Source of the DNA: Larus michahellis | Taxonomy: Eukaryota; Chordata; Aves; Charadriiformes; Laridae | DNA: 64,000 nucleotides | Assembly (NCBI RefSeq): GCF_964199755.1 | Contig: NC_133927.1 | Span: 186,001 to 250,000 of the forward strand | Direction: 5' to 3' | In this document: in pieces, positions 45,501-55,490 of the stretch | Layout of the letters: the number at the start of each line of letters is the position of its first letter | How positions within the stretch are numbered: position 1 is the first letter of the stretch | Translations under genes and position numbers: made by a program | The notes under the pieces: model-generated | Told to the model about the DNA's origin: nothing | Databases searched by the model: none | The model's input: the letters and a program-made list of their open reading frames with translations, nothing else

Positions 45501-46690
45501 CCCTCGGAAGGCCTTGCTCTTCCCCTTGCTGAGCACTTCCATGGCACAGCCATCTCCTTGGCCGCGGCACGATGGGCCAGCTGAGCTGCTGCTGGAGAAC
45601 TGGGCGGGGGGACTAAAGGCAGGCGTCTTCATGTACCTTTGGGGAGAAAGAGTACCACTGACCTATGGAAAGTCATCTGGGAGGGATTTGTTTTCCTCCC
45701 GCCTGCCCAGAGGATACCACATCAGTGTCCTCAGACTCCAAGGCACAGAGAAGTCCACAGAAGAGCACGTGCTTCTGCAGCAAGCGCGGAAGCAGCTGGA
45801 GCCAAGAGCACCAGAGCCTGAGGAGGGCAGAGAGCGCGCTGACGTGCGGGCAGGTAGAATGCGGAAAAGGTTTTAATTTCTTATCCAACTCCAAGCCCGT
45901 AGATCCAGATGCACCTTGAGCAGACAATTCATGGTGCAGTTGGGAGCACCACCTCGGGTTGCAGTTCTCTAACCGTTGCCCTTAGAACACCCTGCAACTC
46001 GTGGCTTTGATCATTAATAAGCAGGGCGAATTAGGGTGAGCTTTTCCAGCGGTTAACTGATCTTTATTTGGGTTTCAGTGCACGTCTTGGCACACAAGCC
46101 AGCGCCTCTTTCTTTGGTATCTCCAGATGCTCATCAGACATGGCCTGAGGTTTGGGAACCGTGCCACTGCCGGGGCCCCGCCGAGCCTGCCGCACTGCTG
46201 CCCGGCTGCACAGAGGCTTTTCTCCATTGACGCAGCGTTTGACCCAGAACGAGGGGGTCTGCTGGGCAAGTTTTTGTCTCTTAGTGCCTGACTAACGCAG
46301 CTGGTCTTGTGTTCTCTCTAGCCCTTTTCTGAGGAAGGCCCCTCAGCTCTCCCGTGGGAGACAGGTACAATTCAGACCGAGTGCCCGCATTTCAGATGGG
46401 CTCTTACCTCCAGGGCTCTCCTGGCAGGGGTAGAGAGAGAACGTGCATGTTCTTCACGGTGAGACCTGGTGGTCTGACACCTGCTGAGGGACACCTTCTG
46501 CCAGGCGTCCTTCCAAGGAGGGCAGCAGGGGATGCAGAGCAGGTGGCACCAGTGAAATTGGTGGTGATTTAGGACACTTGACCTATAGCCTAGAGCCCTT
46601 CTCTGCCCTCTGCAGTGTCCCTGGGAATGCTTCCTTCCCCCTGCCCACAGGCATTTCATGACACTAAAGAGCTGCTCCAGTACCTTGATG
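42541..46690. other. GC-rich stretch without a recognisable gene
   Basis: Several open frames occur on both strands (the longest, 42692-43336 minus, 214 aa), but they are Gly/Pro/Arg/Ala-rich and show no family signature, as expected for GC-rich non-coding DNA. A short inverted similarity links about 44030-44080 with 44765-44815 ('cctgggctgggtcacaaacc' against the reverse complement of 'ggttggggacccaggccaag'). Exons of a host gene could be hidden here, but I cannot demonstrate any. Confidence 0.4.
44404..44760 (+). repeat. Tandem repeat, unit about 150-165 bp, just over two copies
   Basis: 'atggacctgcctccgacatc' at about 44407, 'gtggacctgccttgaccatg' at about 44552 and 'cggacatgcctcctagagca' at about 44695 start successive imperfect units. 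Each of the first two carries 'gaggaggccaa' and 'gggagctgcctgg'-like landmarks. Confidence 0.6.
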
Positions 46691-46709
46691 CTGACAGCGG
46701 TTGTTTGGT

Positions 46710-47477
46710 TGTCACGTCCCACTCAGAAGAGAGAGGGGTGTGTGAGGGACTCAGATTCACAAATCCTCAGCAGCGCGGACTGAGGTGAGACAAATCTCAA
46801 GGTCCCTATACAACCATTTATTAGGTCAGTAACCAGGTCTTAACTAGGTCCACAACAGTTGCTTAGGTATGTAACAACTTATGGCAAGCAGTACGGTATG
46901 CCTTGTGTTACTTCTCTGAAAGGAATAAGAAGCTAAAATGAAAGATAAAGAAAGAAGCAACGGAGTAGAGAAGGAGAGATCGAGAGAGAGAGATAAAGAG
47001 ATCACCGGTCCTGGCTCCAGCGTTACTCCAGTCAGCGCGGGTCGCAGAAGTGTCTTGAGGGTCTCTTCAGGGAAAAGTCTGACCAGCCAAAACTCTTCTT
47101 TTCTCCAGGGAAATTCTTCCCCCTTTTATGTTCGCCCACTCCTAGGGGCCGTTTTGTCTCAGGTTCCCTGCCCCCGCCCGCCAGGTGACGCGCAGCATGA
47201 TTTGGGTGGGAGATGAGAGCTACAGTCATATACGTTTAGCATGATCTCGATAATCTTCATTAGCATATGCAGGGGTGTGAACTTTAATAATCATTTCACG
47301 CATAATGAGGCAAAGGTCAACACCGGGCATAGTGTCTTTTGTGGAGAAACAGCTCATCCTTCACGGGAGAGAAAACAGGGCTGTTGTGTTTCTTTAAAAC
47401 TGGTCGTCCAGGCGCCAGTTTTCTTTCTCGAGTCGCACAAGAGATAAGCAGGTGTTGGCCTTATCGGTTCCGTGACA
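46710..47477 (-). mobile_element. Solo LTR, ERV1-like, 768 bp
   Basis: Read on the minus strand it begins TGTCACGGAACCGATAAGG and ends GAGTGGGACGTGACA, so it has TG...CA ends. A TATA-like 'cataaaaggggg' lies at about 47130-47119 and AATAAA at about 46822-46817, about 110 bp before the 3' end, in U3-R-U5 order. No gag, pol or env sequence adjoins it and I see no clear target duplication, so it is likely an old solo LTR. Assignment to ERV1 is tentative. Confidence 0.65.
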
Positions 47478-47589
47478 GAAGGCCTGGTACTGCGAGTGTT
47501 TGAGACATGAAAAGTCTCTTCAGGCTGCTTTGTTTAGGAGAAATGACTAGTCGTCCCTTATATGAATCCATGTTCACCACTCCCCATAA

Positions 47590-48035
47590 CCTTCCGTTCC
47601 TCTACGTGCTTAGAGATGACATCCAGAATGAGCTGTTCCCTCACATCCCTAGGCATGGAGCAGGGACTGACTGGCCTGTACTTTCCCGGGCCTTGTTTCT
47701 TGCCCTTTTTGAAGACTGGCATGACATTGGCTTTCCTCCAGTCCTCAGGCGCCTCTCCTGCTCTCCAGGACCTTTCAAAGGTGATGGAGAGCGGCTTCGC
47801 AATAACATCTGCCAGTTCCCTTCAGCACTCTTGGGTGCATCCCATTAGGGTCCATGGATTTGTGCATGTCGAGTTTCCCAAAATGATCTCTAACGCGATC
47901 CTCCTCTACCAAGGGAAAGTCTTCCTTTGTCCAGGCTCTCTCTCTTACCTCCAGGGTCTGCGATTCCTTAGGGCCAGCCTTAGCAGTAAAGACTGAAACA
48001 AAGGCAGCCTTTAGTAACTCTGCCGTCTTCCCCAG
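47590..48035 (-). mobile_element. Degraded CR1 LINE fragment (before and within RT)
   Basis: The minus strand gives AELLKAAFVSVFTAKAGP, VRDHFGKLDMHKSMDPNGMHP and, after frameshifts, stretches matching DWRKANVMPVFKKGKK and KYRPVSP. This parallels [28 protein letters not shown] and [14 protein letters not shown] in the intact copy. The ERVL-type LTR at 48036 abuts its upstream side. Confidence 0.75.
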
Positions 48036-48225
48036 TGTCATGGTTTGGGCTGGACTGGCCACTAAACCAAATGACAGATGTTCCCTTTTACCTCTCTCCC
48101 TTTCAGAGGAGGGAGAGCATCTCCCTTCAGAGGAGAGGAGAGAAAATGAGAGAGAGAGACGTATGAGTTGAAGAGAAACCAAACCAACATAATACTCTAA
48201 TAATAAGAAAAGCTAATAATAATAT

Positions 48226-48925
48226 TGTGACGGTGAGCTCCCCTCCCCAGGCACAAACCTGACCTTTATCTCCTGTAACCCTGCCCAAGTGGTGGTCACA
48301 ATGGGTGCATGTAGTCATGGTGGCTGCACCGGGTTGAACGTGGTTTTGGTGAGACAGACAACAACACAATAGCCAAGGGCTAACTTGAGCAATACTGGCA
48401 TGGTGGTCAATATGCAAATATGAGTATGGGTCATTCATCTTGGCCCCATAAGTAGGGAACAGACCCCTTTGAGTGGGCTGCACGCCAGGATCTCCCCTTG
48501 AGCAGGGACGCCCGCTCAAGGCTATGTTTACTTCTCGAGATTGAGAGATTCCGTGCCACAACAGATCCTCGGTAAGTGACTGACAGCATGTAACCTTTGA
48601 AATCTTAGCTAAGTGATATAAAGGACTGATTGCGCATTCATAATCCTTTAGGCATAAACCATTGAGGAGTCTGGGACTAAGACGGGATCCAGCCGCCCCT
48701 GGACTCCTCTCTGAGAAGGAGTTTAGAAAGCAAGGGGGTCCTCTCTGAACCTCGTGACTCAACAGGAGGGTCTTCCTGACAGCTCTGTCCTCTGTGCAGT
48801 AAATAACCAAGTGTTATCTTAAAACGCTGTCACATTTACCATCAAACTGTTAAATCCCTGGTTTATGTCAATAAATGCATTGCTGCTTCTCTCTCTGAGT
48901 GAAGTGCATTGCTCCATTCGTGACA
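48226..48925 (+). mobile_element. Solo LTR nested in the ERVL-type LTR, 700 bp
   Basis: It begins TGTGACGGTGAGC and ends CATTCGTGACA, and is flanked by AATAT at 48221-48225 and 48926-48930, a 5-bp target duplication. A TATA-like 'gatataaag' lies at about 48617 and AATAAA at 48870-48875, in sense order. The flanking ERVL-type sequence reads through when the insert and one duplicate are ignored, proving insertion order. There are no internal genes. Confidence 0.8.
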
Positions 48926-49479
48926 AATATTAATAAGAAAATAATGGAATATATACAATATATACAAAACCATGTCAAGCTCCCAGGATGACAATTGTGT
49001 CACCGGCAGGCACTGGGAAAGCCCCAGACTGGAGTCAGTGACGGAAGGGGACTGAACTCAGGGGCTGGATTCAGGAATGCACAGATCGGGAACAAAGGCA
49101 GACCAACAGCCAGAGGAGTCCTCCTGGGACACTGGACATTGAAGAAAGAGCCTGACCCTTTGATCCCTCAGCTTTTACACTGAGCGTGGGGCAGATGGGG
49201 TGGAATACCCCGTTGGTCAGTTTGGGATCCTGTCCCCTCCTCCCCGCAGGTGCCGCCCCTCTACACTTCTCCGCTTCCCCCCCTCCAACGGGGCAAATAA
49301 CACAGTGAGCTGAGCTTGGCTGTTACAGCAATAAGGATGAGCAGGTGTGGATGACGAAGAACCTGCGGACACGGCACCCGGAATGAGCCCTGGAGTTCTC
49401 ATGGCTCTCACTGGCGGCGAACCGCGGGATAAGTAAACAAGCCCTAGCTGCACGGCACCTGGGCCATGGTAAGAGGAAG

Positions 49480-49735
49480 AAAAGGAGAGAGTGCTGACGG
49501 CCGGCCGCGTTGCTGAAGATGAATAGTTTGTCTTTGTTTACACCATGTGTGGTATGTGTGGTATGTGCTGCGTAATCACACGATAAGGATGTAGCAGTGG
49601 GAAATTGCTAGCTCTGAAGCAGAAGGTATTTAAGGAGGCTGTTGCCTAAAATAAAGCGATTTCGTTTGTACACCGAAACGGAGTCCGTGCCTAATGGCCA
49701 CAAGCAGGAGCCCCTCTGCACACCATTCCTTGGTA
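49480..49735 (+). mobile_element. Second short LTR-like insert, borders uncertain
   Basis: 'ggtatttaaggagg' (promoter-like, about 49626) and AATAAA at 49650-49655, followed by 'cgtttgtacaccgaaacgg', give a compact LTR-like layout resembling short alpharetroviral-type LTRs. The ERVL-type terminus resumes by 49880. The limits given are guesses: TG...CA candidates exist at 'tgctgacggcc' and 'aatggccaca', but I see no duplication. Confidence 0.4.
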
Positions 49736-49929
49736 TTAATTATAAACAAGCCCTTACCACTCTGGAAGCGGGCTATGGTCATAACATTATGCCATGAACT
49801 TCAGAGAGTTAGAAGAGGCTTAACTGAAAAGTAAAGTTCCTAAAAAGAAGGTCAGTTCTGTTTTACCTCAAACCAGGACACTGTCTACGTGAACTGACCT
49901 CCAGACGCTGTCTCACGGGCCTTCAAGGC

Positions 49930-50330
49930 ACCTCTAGGAACAGCTGATGGCATTTGTGCTCATTCAGGTTCATCCCACCACCCCCGCACGATGGGCATGC
50001 TTATGCCTCGTCTGTACGATGCAAACACGGAGTTCTGAGCCAGTCACTCCGCGTCCCTACGTGGAAGGAGAAGCAACGTCTCTGAGCAAGGGTGAGCGGC
50101 CAGTGCTGGAAATGGTGGTGGTTCTTGGCTGGTCTGTGACGATTGCCCTGGGGAAGCATCCCCAGGGTGTCCAGTGAACAAAGGCACAGACCAGACCCTG
50201 CTCTGCTGGACCTTCCTGTCCCTCCCAGGAGCCTGGCTGTGCAAGGACACTGCTGTGTGCTCCCACCCTGCACACTCGCTCGCTTTCACTCTTCACTGAT
50301 GTTTTTTCTCCTATGCAAATTACTGGCTGT
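49930..50330 (-). repeat. Block eta fragment downstream of OR copy 4
   Basis: On the minus strand it parallels 27720-28080: the stretch for 'acacaacagtgtccttgcac' corresponds to 'gcaaggacactgctgtgtgc' here, and 'gtgacgattgccctgggga' matches 'cccagggcaatcgtcac'. It lies downstream of the OR at 50977, as eta does for copy 2, then is cut off toward the LTR nest. Confidence 0.6.
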
Positions 50331-50976
50331 GCGCTTGAGAGCCATTTTGGCAAGAGACCTGAGCCTTCAGGCACTGCCCTGAGGAGATCCCCTGGTATGA
50401 TGGAAATGCTCTTTTGGAGGCCAGCTCTGTCACAGAAGTGCTCGTTCCCTGTCCCTGCCTGCAGCTACAGGACCACCACACCGCAAAACTGCTGCCAAGC
50501 TTCAAGAGCACTCAGGCCTTATACCAAGAGACGAGCTAAGAAGGGGAGCGCTGAAGTGGAAAGTGAGCAGCTCTGGGAAGACCAAGCGCTGGTGCTCCTT
50601 GTCAGTGCTCCGGTGCCGGGACTCTTTTCCCCTCCACCTCTGCACACAGGATCTGCCCCTGCAGCTCAAGAGAAGGTCTCAAAGGAAGGATCAAACAATT
50701 CATTGAAGGTCCTTTATTTTCTTAAGACACAGAGAGAGCATGTCTCCTCCTTCACACAGCCTGTGGGTCACACCACACAGAAGGTGAATAGATACATAAT
50801 TAGAAATGGCATAACATAATGACATTTTTTTGGACAATATTATAATTAAAAAAAAAAAAAAAACAAAACAAAAAACCCCCCAGAAACTCACAGAAACTCA
50901 CAACCAAAACCAACCTGCAATGAGTTCCATTAGGAGTGATTTGCAGAAGAAAACAAGCAGCTCAATGCTTCTGAAA
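50331..50976. other. 3' flank of OR copy 4 with an A-rich tract
   Basis: An A-run at about 50847-50865 followed by 'caaaacaaaaaacccccc' and a duplicated 'agaaactcac' lies just beyond the stop codon. In the OR direction this is a T-rich tract, so not a poly(A) tail of a processed copy. No gene is seen. Confidence 0.4.
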
Positions 50977-51894
50977 CTATCCAGATATCAGTTTCCACAC
51001 CGCATCCTTGAGGTCCTTATTCCTCATGCTGTAGATGAGGGGGTTCGTTACTGGAGGCACCACCGAGTACAGAACTGCCATCACCAGATCCAGAGATGGT
51101 GAGGAGATGGAGGGGGGCTTCAGGTAGGCAAACACGGCAGTGCTGACAAGCAGGGAGACCACGGCCAGGTGAGGGAGGCACGTGGAAAAGGCTTTGTGCC
51201 GTCCCTGCTCAGAGGGGATCCTCAGCACAGCCCTGAAGATCTGCACATAGGACAGCACGATGAAAACAAAACAACCAAAGCCAAAACAGACACTAACCAC
51301 AAGAAGCCCAACTTCCCTGAGGTAGGACTGTGAGCAGGAGAGCTTGAGGATCTGGGGGATTTCACAGAAGAACTGGTCCAGGGCATTGCCCTGGCAGAGG
51401 GGCAGGGAAAATGTATTGGCCGTGTGCAGGAGAGCATAGAGAAACCCACTGCCCCAGGCAGCTGCTGCCATGTGGACACAAGCTCTGCTGCCCAGGAGGG
51501 TCCCGTAGTGCAGGGGTTTGCAGATGGCAACGTAGCGGTCATAGGACATGATGGTGAGAAGAAAATACTCTGCTGAAATGAAAAAGACAAAGAGAAAGAC
51601 CTGGGCAACACATCCTGCATAGGAGATGGCCCTGGTGTCCCAGAGGGAATTGGCCATAGGTTTTGGGACAGTGGTGGAGATGGAGCCCAGGTCGAGGAGG
51701 GAGAGGTTGAGGAGGAAGAAGTACATGGGGGTGTGGAGGCGGTGGTCACAGGCGATGGCGGTGATGATGAGGCCGTTGGCCAGGAGGGCAGCCAGGTAGA
51801 TGCCCAGGAAGAGCCCGAAGTGCAAGAGCTGCAGCTCCCGTGTGTCTGCGAATGCCAGGAGGAGGAACTGGGTGATGGAGCTGCTGTTGGACAT
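50977..51894 (-). CDS. OR14-like olfactory receptor, intact (copy 4)
   Basis: Seven-TM odorant receptor of 305 aa from the ATG at 51894. The frame is open 25 codons further upstream, but that crosses the predicted acceptor and the paralogues start at MSNSSS, so I use the shorter start. Motifs are NSS at 3-5, PMYFFL at 56-61, Cys 95, MSYDRYVAIC at 116-125, FCEIPQILKLSC at 176-187, KAFSTCLPHL and NPLIYSMRNKD. The conserved NQE of the tail is NKD here. The TM3 variant is VAQVFLFVFFISAEYFLL and the loop-2 variant is CSQSYLREVG (short form, like copy 3). It ends soon after TM7 with KLISG. It is convergent with copy 3. Confidence 0.94.
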   Translation of the reverse strand: MSNSSSITQFLLLAFADTRELQLLHFGLFLGIYLAALLANGLIITAIACDHRLHTPMYFFLLNLSLLDLGSISTTVPKPMANSLWDTRAISYAGCVAQVFLFVFFISAEYFLLTIMSYDRYVAICKPLHYGTLLGSRACVHMAAAAWGSGFLYALLHTANTFSLPLCQGNALDQFFCEIPQILKLSCSQSYLREVGLLVVSVCFGFGCFVFIVLSYVQIFRAVLRIPSEQGRHKAFSTCLPHLAVVSLLVSTAVFAYLKPPSISSPSLDLVMAVLYSVVPPVTNPLIYSMRNKDLKDAVWKLISG

Positions 51895-51950
51895 TTGGTG
51901 CCTACGGGCATGGCTGACCATTGAAAGAGGAGAAGACATTGACAAGTTAC
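51895..51950 (-). other. Predicted acceptor, leader and out-of-frame ATG of OR copy 4
   Basis: On the minus strand 'cttctcctctttcaatggtcag' ends with AG at 51915-51914, giving a 19-nt leader to the ATG at 51894. An upstream ATG at 51911 is out of frame with the receptor and opens about 229 codons overlapping it, like copies 2 and 3. Confidence 0.6.
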
Positions 51951-51999
51951 AGCTGACTTCTTGAGTCAAGCCTAAGCTATTTCCCCCAACATCCCCTCA

Positions 52000-53540
52000 G
52001 AATTACTTCTCTTTCTCTGAGGGAGCTCCACTCATCTTTTTTGTGAGCTCAGGTTTTTGCTGCTGAGTGAGGGCACTTGCTCTGAAGGGGCAGAAATCCT
52101 CATCTTTCCCATTGCTCTCAGCCTGACCACTGGTGAGCCCTGAGCGACAAATGGGCTCCCTGTGCCCTAATGCAGAGTCAGGAGAGCCGGTCTGCCCATG
52201 AGTGACCTGCTGGTCACCACACAGGTGCCCTCTGCTTACACGTCTCTCTGTTAGAGGATGTTCTCACTAGAAACCTTCTTGAAGAAGAAACGGGAGTTTT
52301 GTGAGCTCAGAAGAGTCCAGTTTCAAAGTCCATTTCTCCAAACTCTTCCCTCTCTCCCTGTGCAGCTGAGCAGAGAGGGATGCAGAGGGGTGGCCTGGCT
52401 CTCTGCTGCCTGGAGTTGTCCCTCCTGGGAGCTGTTTCTCTGTCTCCAAGTCTCCTCCCTGCCAGTGCTCACAGACCCCATCCCACCCGCTCTGTGCTCA
52501 GCTCTGCCCTGCAGGCACCTCCTGGCAGAAGGGCACTGCTCAGAGGCATCTCCCTGTCAGCAGGTCCTAAGGAGTAGTTCAGATAAGCACTGATGCCGCA
52601 AGCAAAGGTGATGCCGGTGCTGTCTGTAGGTAGAGGAGTGGGGGAAGGCACTTACGAGGCTTTTGGCAGATCTGCTGATCCCTCGGTGTAACAGGTCAGG
52701 AGGCTCAGTCTTAACCTTTAGAGCCCCTTTCTCCTTTCCCTTAGAAGCCAGCTGAGATCACAAATCCTGGAAAGATCTTCAGCTCTAGGATAGGCACTGC
52801 CTTGACCATTGCTCTTGAAATGCTGCCTCTGCCAATGTCCTGGTGTGATGTGGAGCTGTGAGCTGCCCTGGCCCATGCAGCACCTTCTCACAAAAGAAGG
52901 ACCCTGCCCTGGCAGAGGTCACTCCTCTTACCCACAGCTTCTCCCCGCAGTGCCATGAGGAGCTCCCCGGGCAGGCTGAGAGCTGACCCTGGCAGGCGGC
53001 AGAGTCCCTGCCCCGGCAAACAGATCCCTGCAGCACAGGGACCCTGCTCTGAGGGACAGCCCTGGGCACCCCTGGCTGCACACCCACCTTCACACCCCTG
53101 CAGCCGCCCCTGTCCCTGTCATGCCCTGTCCCTCTGATGGTGCAGCAGGGAAGCCCTGCTCTGAGCACGTCCTCCTCCTCTGTAGAAGAGAGAGAGCCCA
53201 CAGGCTGTGGGTTATGCCAGCTTTAGGAGATCCCTTCACGAACTGCAGCTGCATTGCCCTGCACCCAGAGACTTACTGTGTCAAGGACTGCAAAGATTTC
53301 TCCTCTCTTGAGCACTCAGCATCCTCCCACTCCTGACTGCCTTTAAACCTTTTTCTGCCTCCCTCCTCTGCCCTCGCTGCCTGCAGGCAGTGCCCTCAGC
53401 CCTGCTGCGCTTGGCAGAGGAGCTGCTCCTGGGCAGAGCTGTCTCTCTGCAGCGCTGCCCGCTTGCCATCAGCTCCCTCCATGCCAGGAGCCCAGCCCAG
53501 CTCAGCAGCAGAGGACCAGCCCGAGGCCTTTTAATGTCAG
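52000..53540 (-). repeat. Duplicated upstream tract of OR copy 4 (alpha, beta, gamma; truncated)
   Basis: Alpha (about 52260-52600), beta (52790-53200) and gamma (53200-53540) match copies 1-3; for example 'ggcagtgccctcagccctgc' at about 53387 and 'agctccccgggcaggctgag' at about 52961. Gamma ends abruptly at about 53528, and delta and epsilon are absent, so this unit was cut at its distal side. Confidence 0.7.
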
Positions 53541-54980
53541 ATTCACAACCCAAAGTTCCCTGGAGCGTCAATGGGTCCCACTGAGGACCATTACTGACAA
53601 AGCCTCCCCAGTGGCTGGTTAGAGCAGTCAACTGGAGGCAGAGACGACAGATAGGCAAAGGGAATGTCCAGGTGGAACACATTCGGAGTAAACCTGGATG
53701 GGTTCCATTCAGCCAAAGGGCCAAGCCATGACCCCCAGCCCTTGGAAAGGGAGATCCTGTCCCTCAAAGGTAACTCAGGGCTCTTCCTGGGGCAGTGAGA
53801 TGTGGGGATGCTCAACGGTAGGACTATGGAACAACAGCTCCCAGGCTCTTGGGTGGGGAAGGGGAGGCAATGAGACACTAATGCTGTCAGGATAAAGTGC
53901 TTCCTCACAGGCATCGGTGGCAGAGACAACAGCCGAGGGCAGAAAGAGCTCATCCCTGTTGGTGCGTTTCAGGCTTTCTTCATCCCTCTATCAGCTCCAC
54001 CACAGGCTGTCCTACAGTGTCCCACACCTGCACCTCTCTCTCTGCAGGCTGTAGACCTCCACCCTGCTACCACACCTTGCTCTCACCTCAGCATCTTCCT
54101 TCCTTTACTGATGTCTCTCTGTCCTCCCTGGCTGTTCCTTGAAACATAAAGCCATGGGCTGATCCTGTCTCCCTCTGGGTGACTTGTTACACCACAGCAC
54201 TGCCCTTGGAGTGACATTTCTTCTTCCTCATGTGCAGTCTGGACCTCCCCAGCTGCACATTGCATCGCTATTTCTTTCTCATGCTGTACCTTACGAGAAA
54301 GGAAAGGCCCATCATCTCTGAAAGCAGCCTTCAAGCACTCTCAGGTTACTGCAATACTGCCTGGAGCCCCCACAGTGCTGGGCCAAGGAACTGCAGGTCC
54401 CTCAGCCACCCCACGCAGGTCACGTGCACGAGGTCCCGAACCCCACCTTGGCAGACCTCCACTCAGCACTCTCTAGTTCATCACTACTTCTCAGAAATGG
54501 GGAGCAACACACTGGGACACAGCCACGTGTGTGGGGCCACACCGGTGCTGAGTTGAGGGGGATGAGAACTCAGGTTCTCTGGGTGGCCCACGCTCCTCCT
54601 AATGCAGCCCCATATGCAGCTGGCCTTGTTCATAGTGTCCCTACTCTACGGGCTCGTAGGGCATCCCTCGTAGTGCCCAGGCCCTTCTCCTCAGAGTCTC
54701 TGCTCAGCCCGTCAGGTCCCAGCCTGTGCTGATGTATGGGCTTATTCTCCCCCTTCCCCCCCGGCACCCACCAAGGCAGGACTGACCACTTCTCCTTGTA
54801 AAACTTCAAGGGACTTCCACTGCCCGAATCCCAGAGTTTCTCAAGGTCCCCGTGGACTGAAGCACCATTTGCTCAGCTTTTAATGTTTGCACGCAGCTGG
54901 CTCATCTTGACTGGGGTGTCTCTCACAAGAGAACAGCATGAGGAGTTGCAGGGCACTACAAATACTCCTTCCTAGAGAAA
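53541..54980. other. Stretch with no recognised gene or repeat
   Basis: It begins where the duplicated OR tract is cut off and ends near a CR1 remnant. Frames are short and without signatures. Nothing further can be supported. Confidence 0.4.
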
Positions 54981-55490
54981 CTATGGGTCTGGTACTGGTC
55001 AAGCCATAGGTCTGGACCCAGAGGGGAAGTTGCCCTTTCTGGGAGGGAGCGGCAGGAACACATGGGGCTCTGCCTGGGGGGAGGTGATGAGTCAACTGAG
55101 AGCTGAAGGGCCAGCACGAGAGGGCAGGACATGGGCACCGCTGTGGTGGGTGGATGTCTGCTATGGATCCCCTGACCAGGAAGAGGAAGCAGATGAGGCC
55201 TTCTTCAGACACCTGGAAGAAACCTCATGTTTGCAGGCCCTGGTCCTCATGGCCGACCTAAACTATCCCAGCATTTGCTGAAGGGGCAAGAGAGTGAGGT
55301 GCAAACCACCCAGGAGGGGTTTGGAGCTCATTGGGGATGTCTTCCTTACAAGGGTGACTGTGATGCCATGAGGTGAAGTGCCCTGTGGGACTTCCTCCTG
55401 ACAAACAGGGAAGAGCTGGTCGGGGCTGTAACAGTCAGGGACGGGAAGGTAAAGGTGAGGCTCCTGAAAGAAGCAAGCCCATAGCTTTTT
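54980..55490 (+). mobile_element. Degraded CR1 LINE fragment (endonuclease domain) at the right-arm border
   Basis: WVDVCYGSPDQEEEADEAFF then ALVLMADLNYPSICW-like sequence matches [18 protein letters not shown] and [16 protein letters not shown] of the intact element. Further on, 'cttcctcctgacaaacaggg' matches the [11 protein letters not shown] part. Frames are broken. Similarity to the left arm begins immediately after it, at about 55494. Confidence 0.7.

Larger units (their letters stand above)
48036..49880 (-). mobile_element. ERVL-type LTR interrupted by two younger LTRs
   Basis: Read on the minus strand it begins TGTCCTGGTTTGAGG at 49880 and ends CCAAACCATGACA at 48036, the termini usual for avian ERVL LTRs. 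The promoter-like 'agtgtaaaagctgaggga' (about 49182-49165) also occurs in the LTR at 29841. After removing the insert at 48226-48925 and the one near 49480-49735, about 890 bp remain. No coding region is attached. Flanking 5-mers (cccag and ctgtc) do not match, so no target duplication is visible. Confidence 0.65.

Noticed and set aside
50847-50880. Poly(A) tail of a processed pseudogene or SINE near OR copy 4
   Set aside because: In the OR direction the tract is T-rich, no gene body or SINE body adjoins it, and no flanking duplication is visible.
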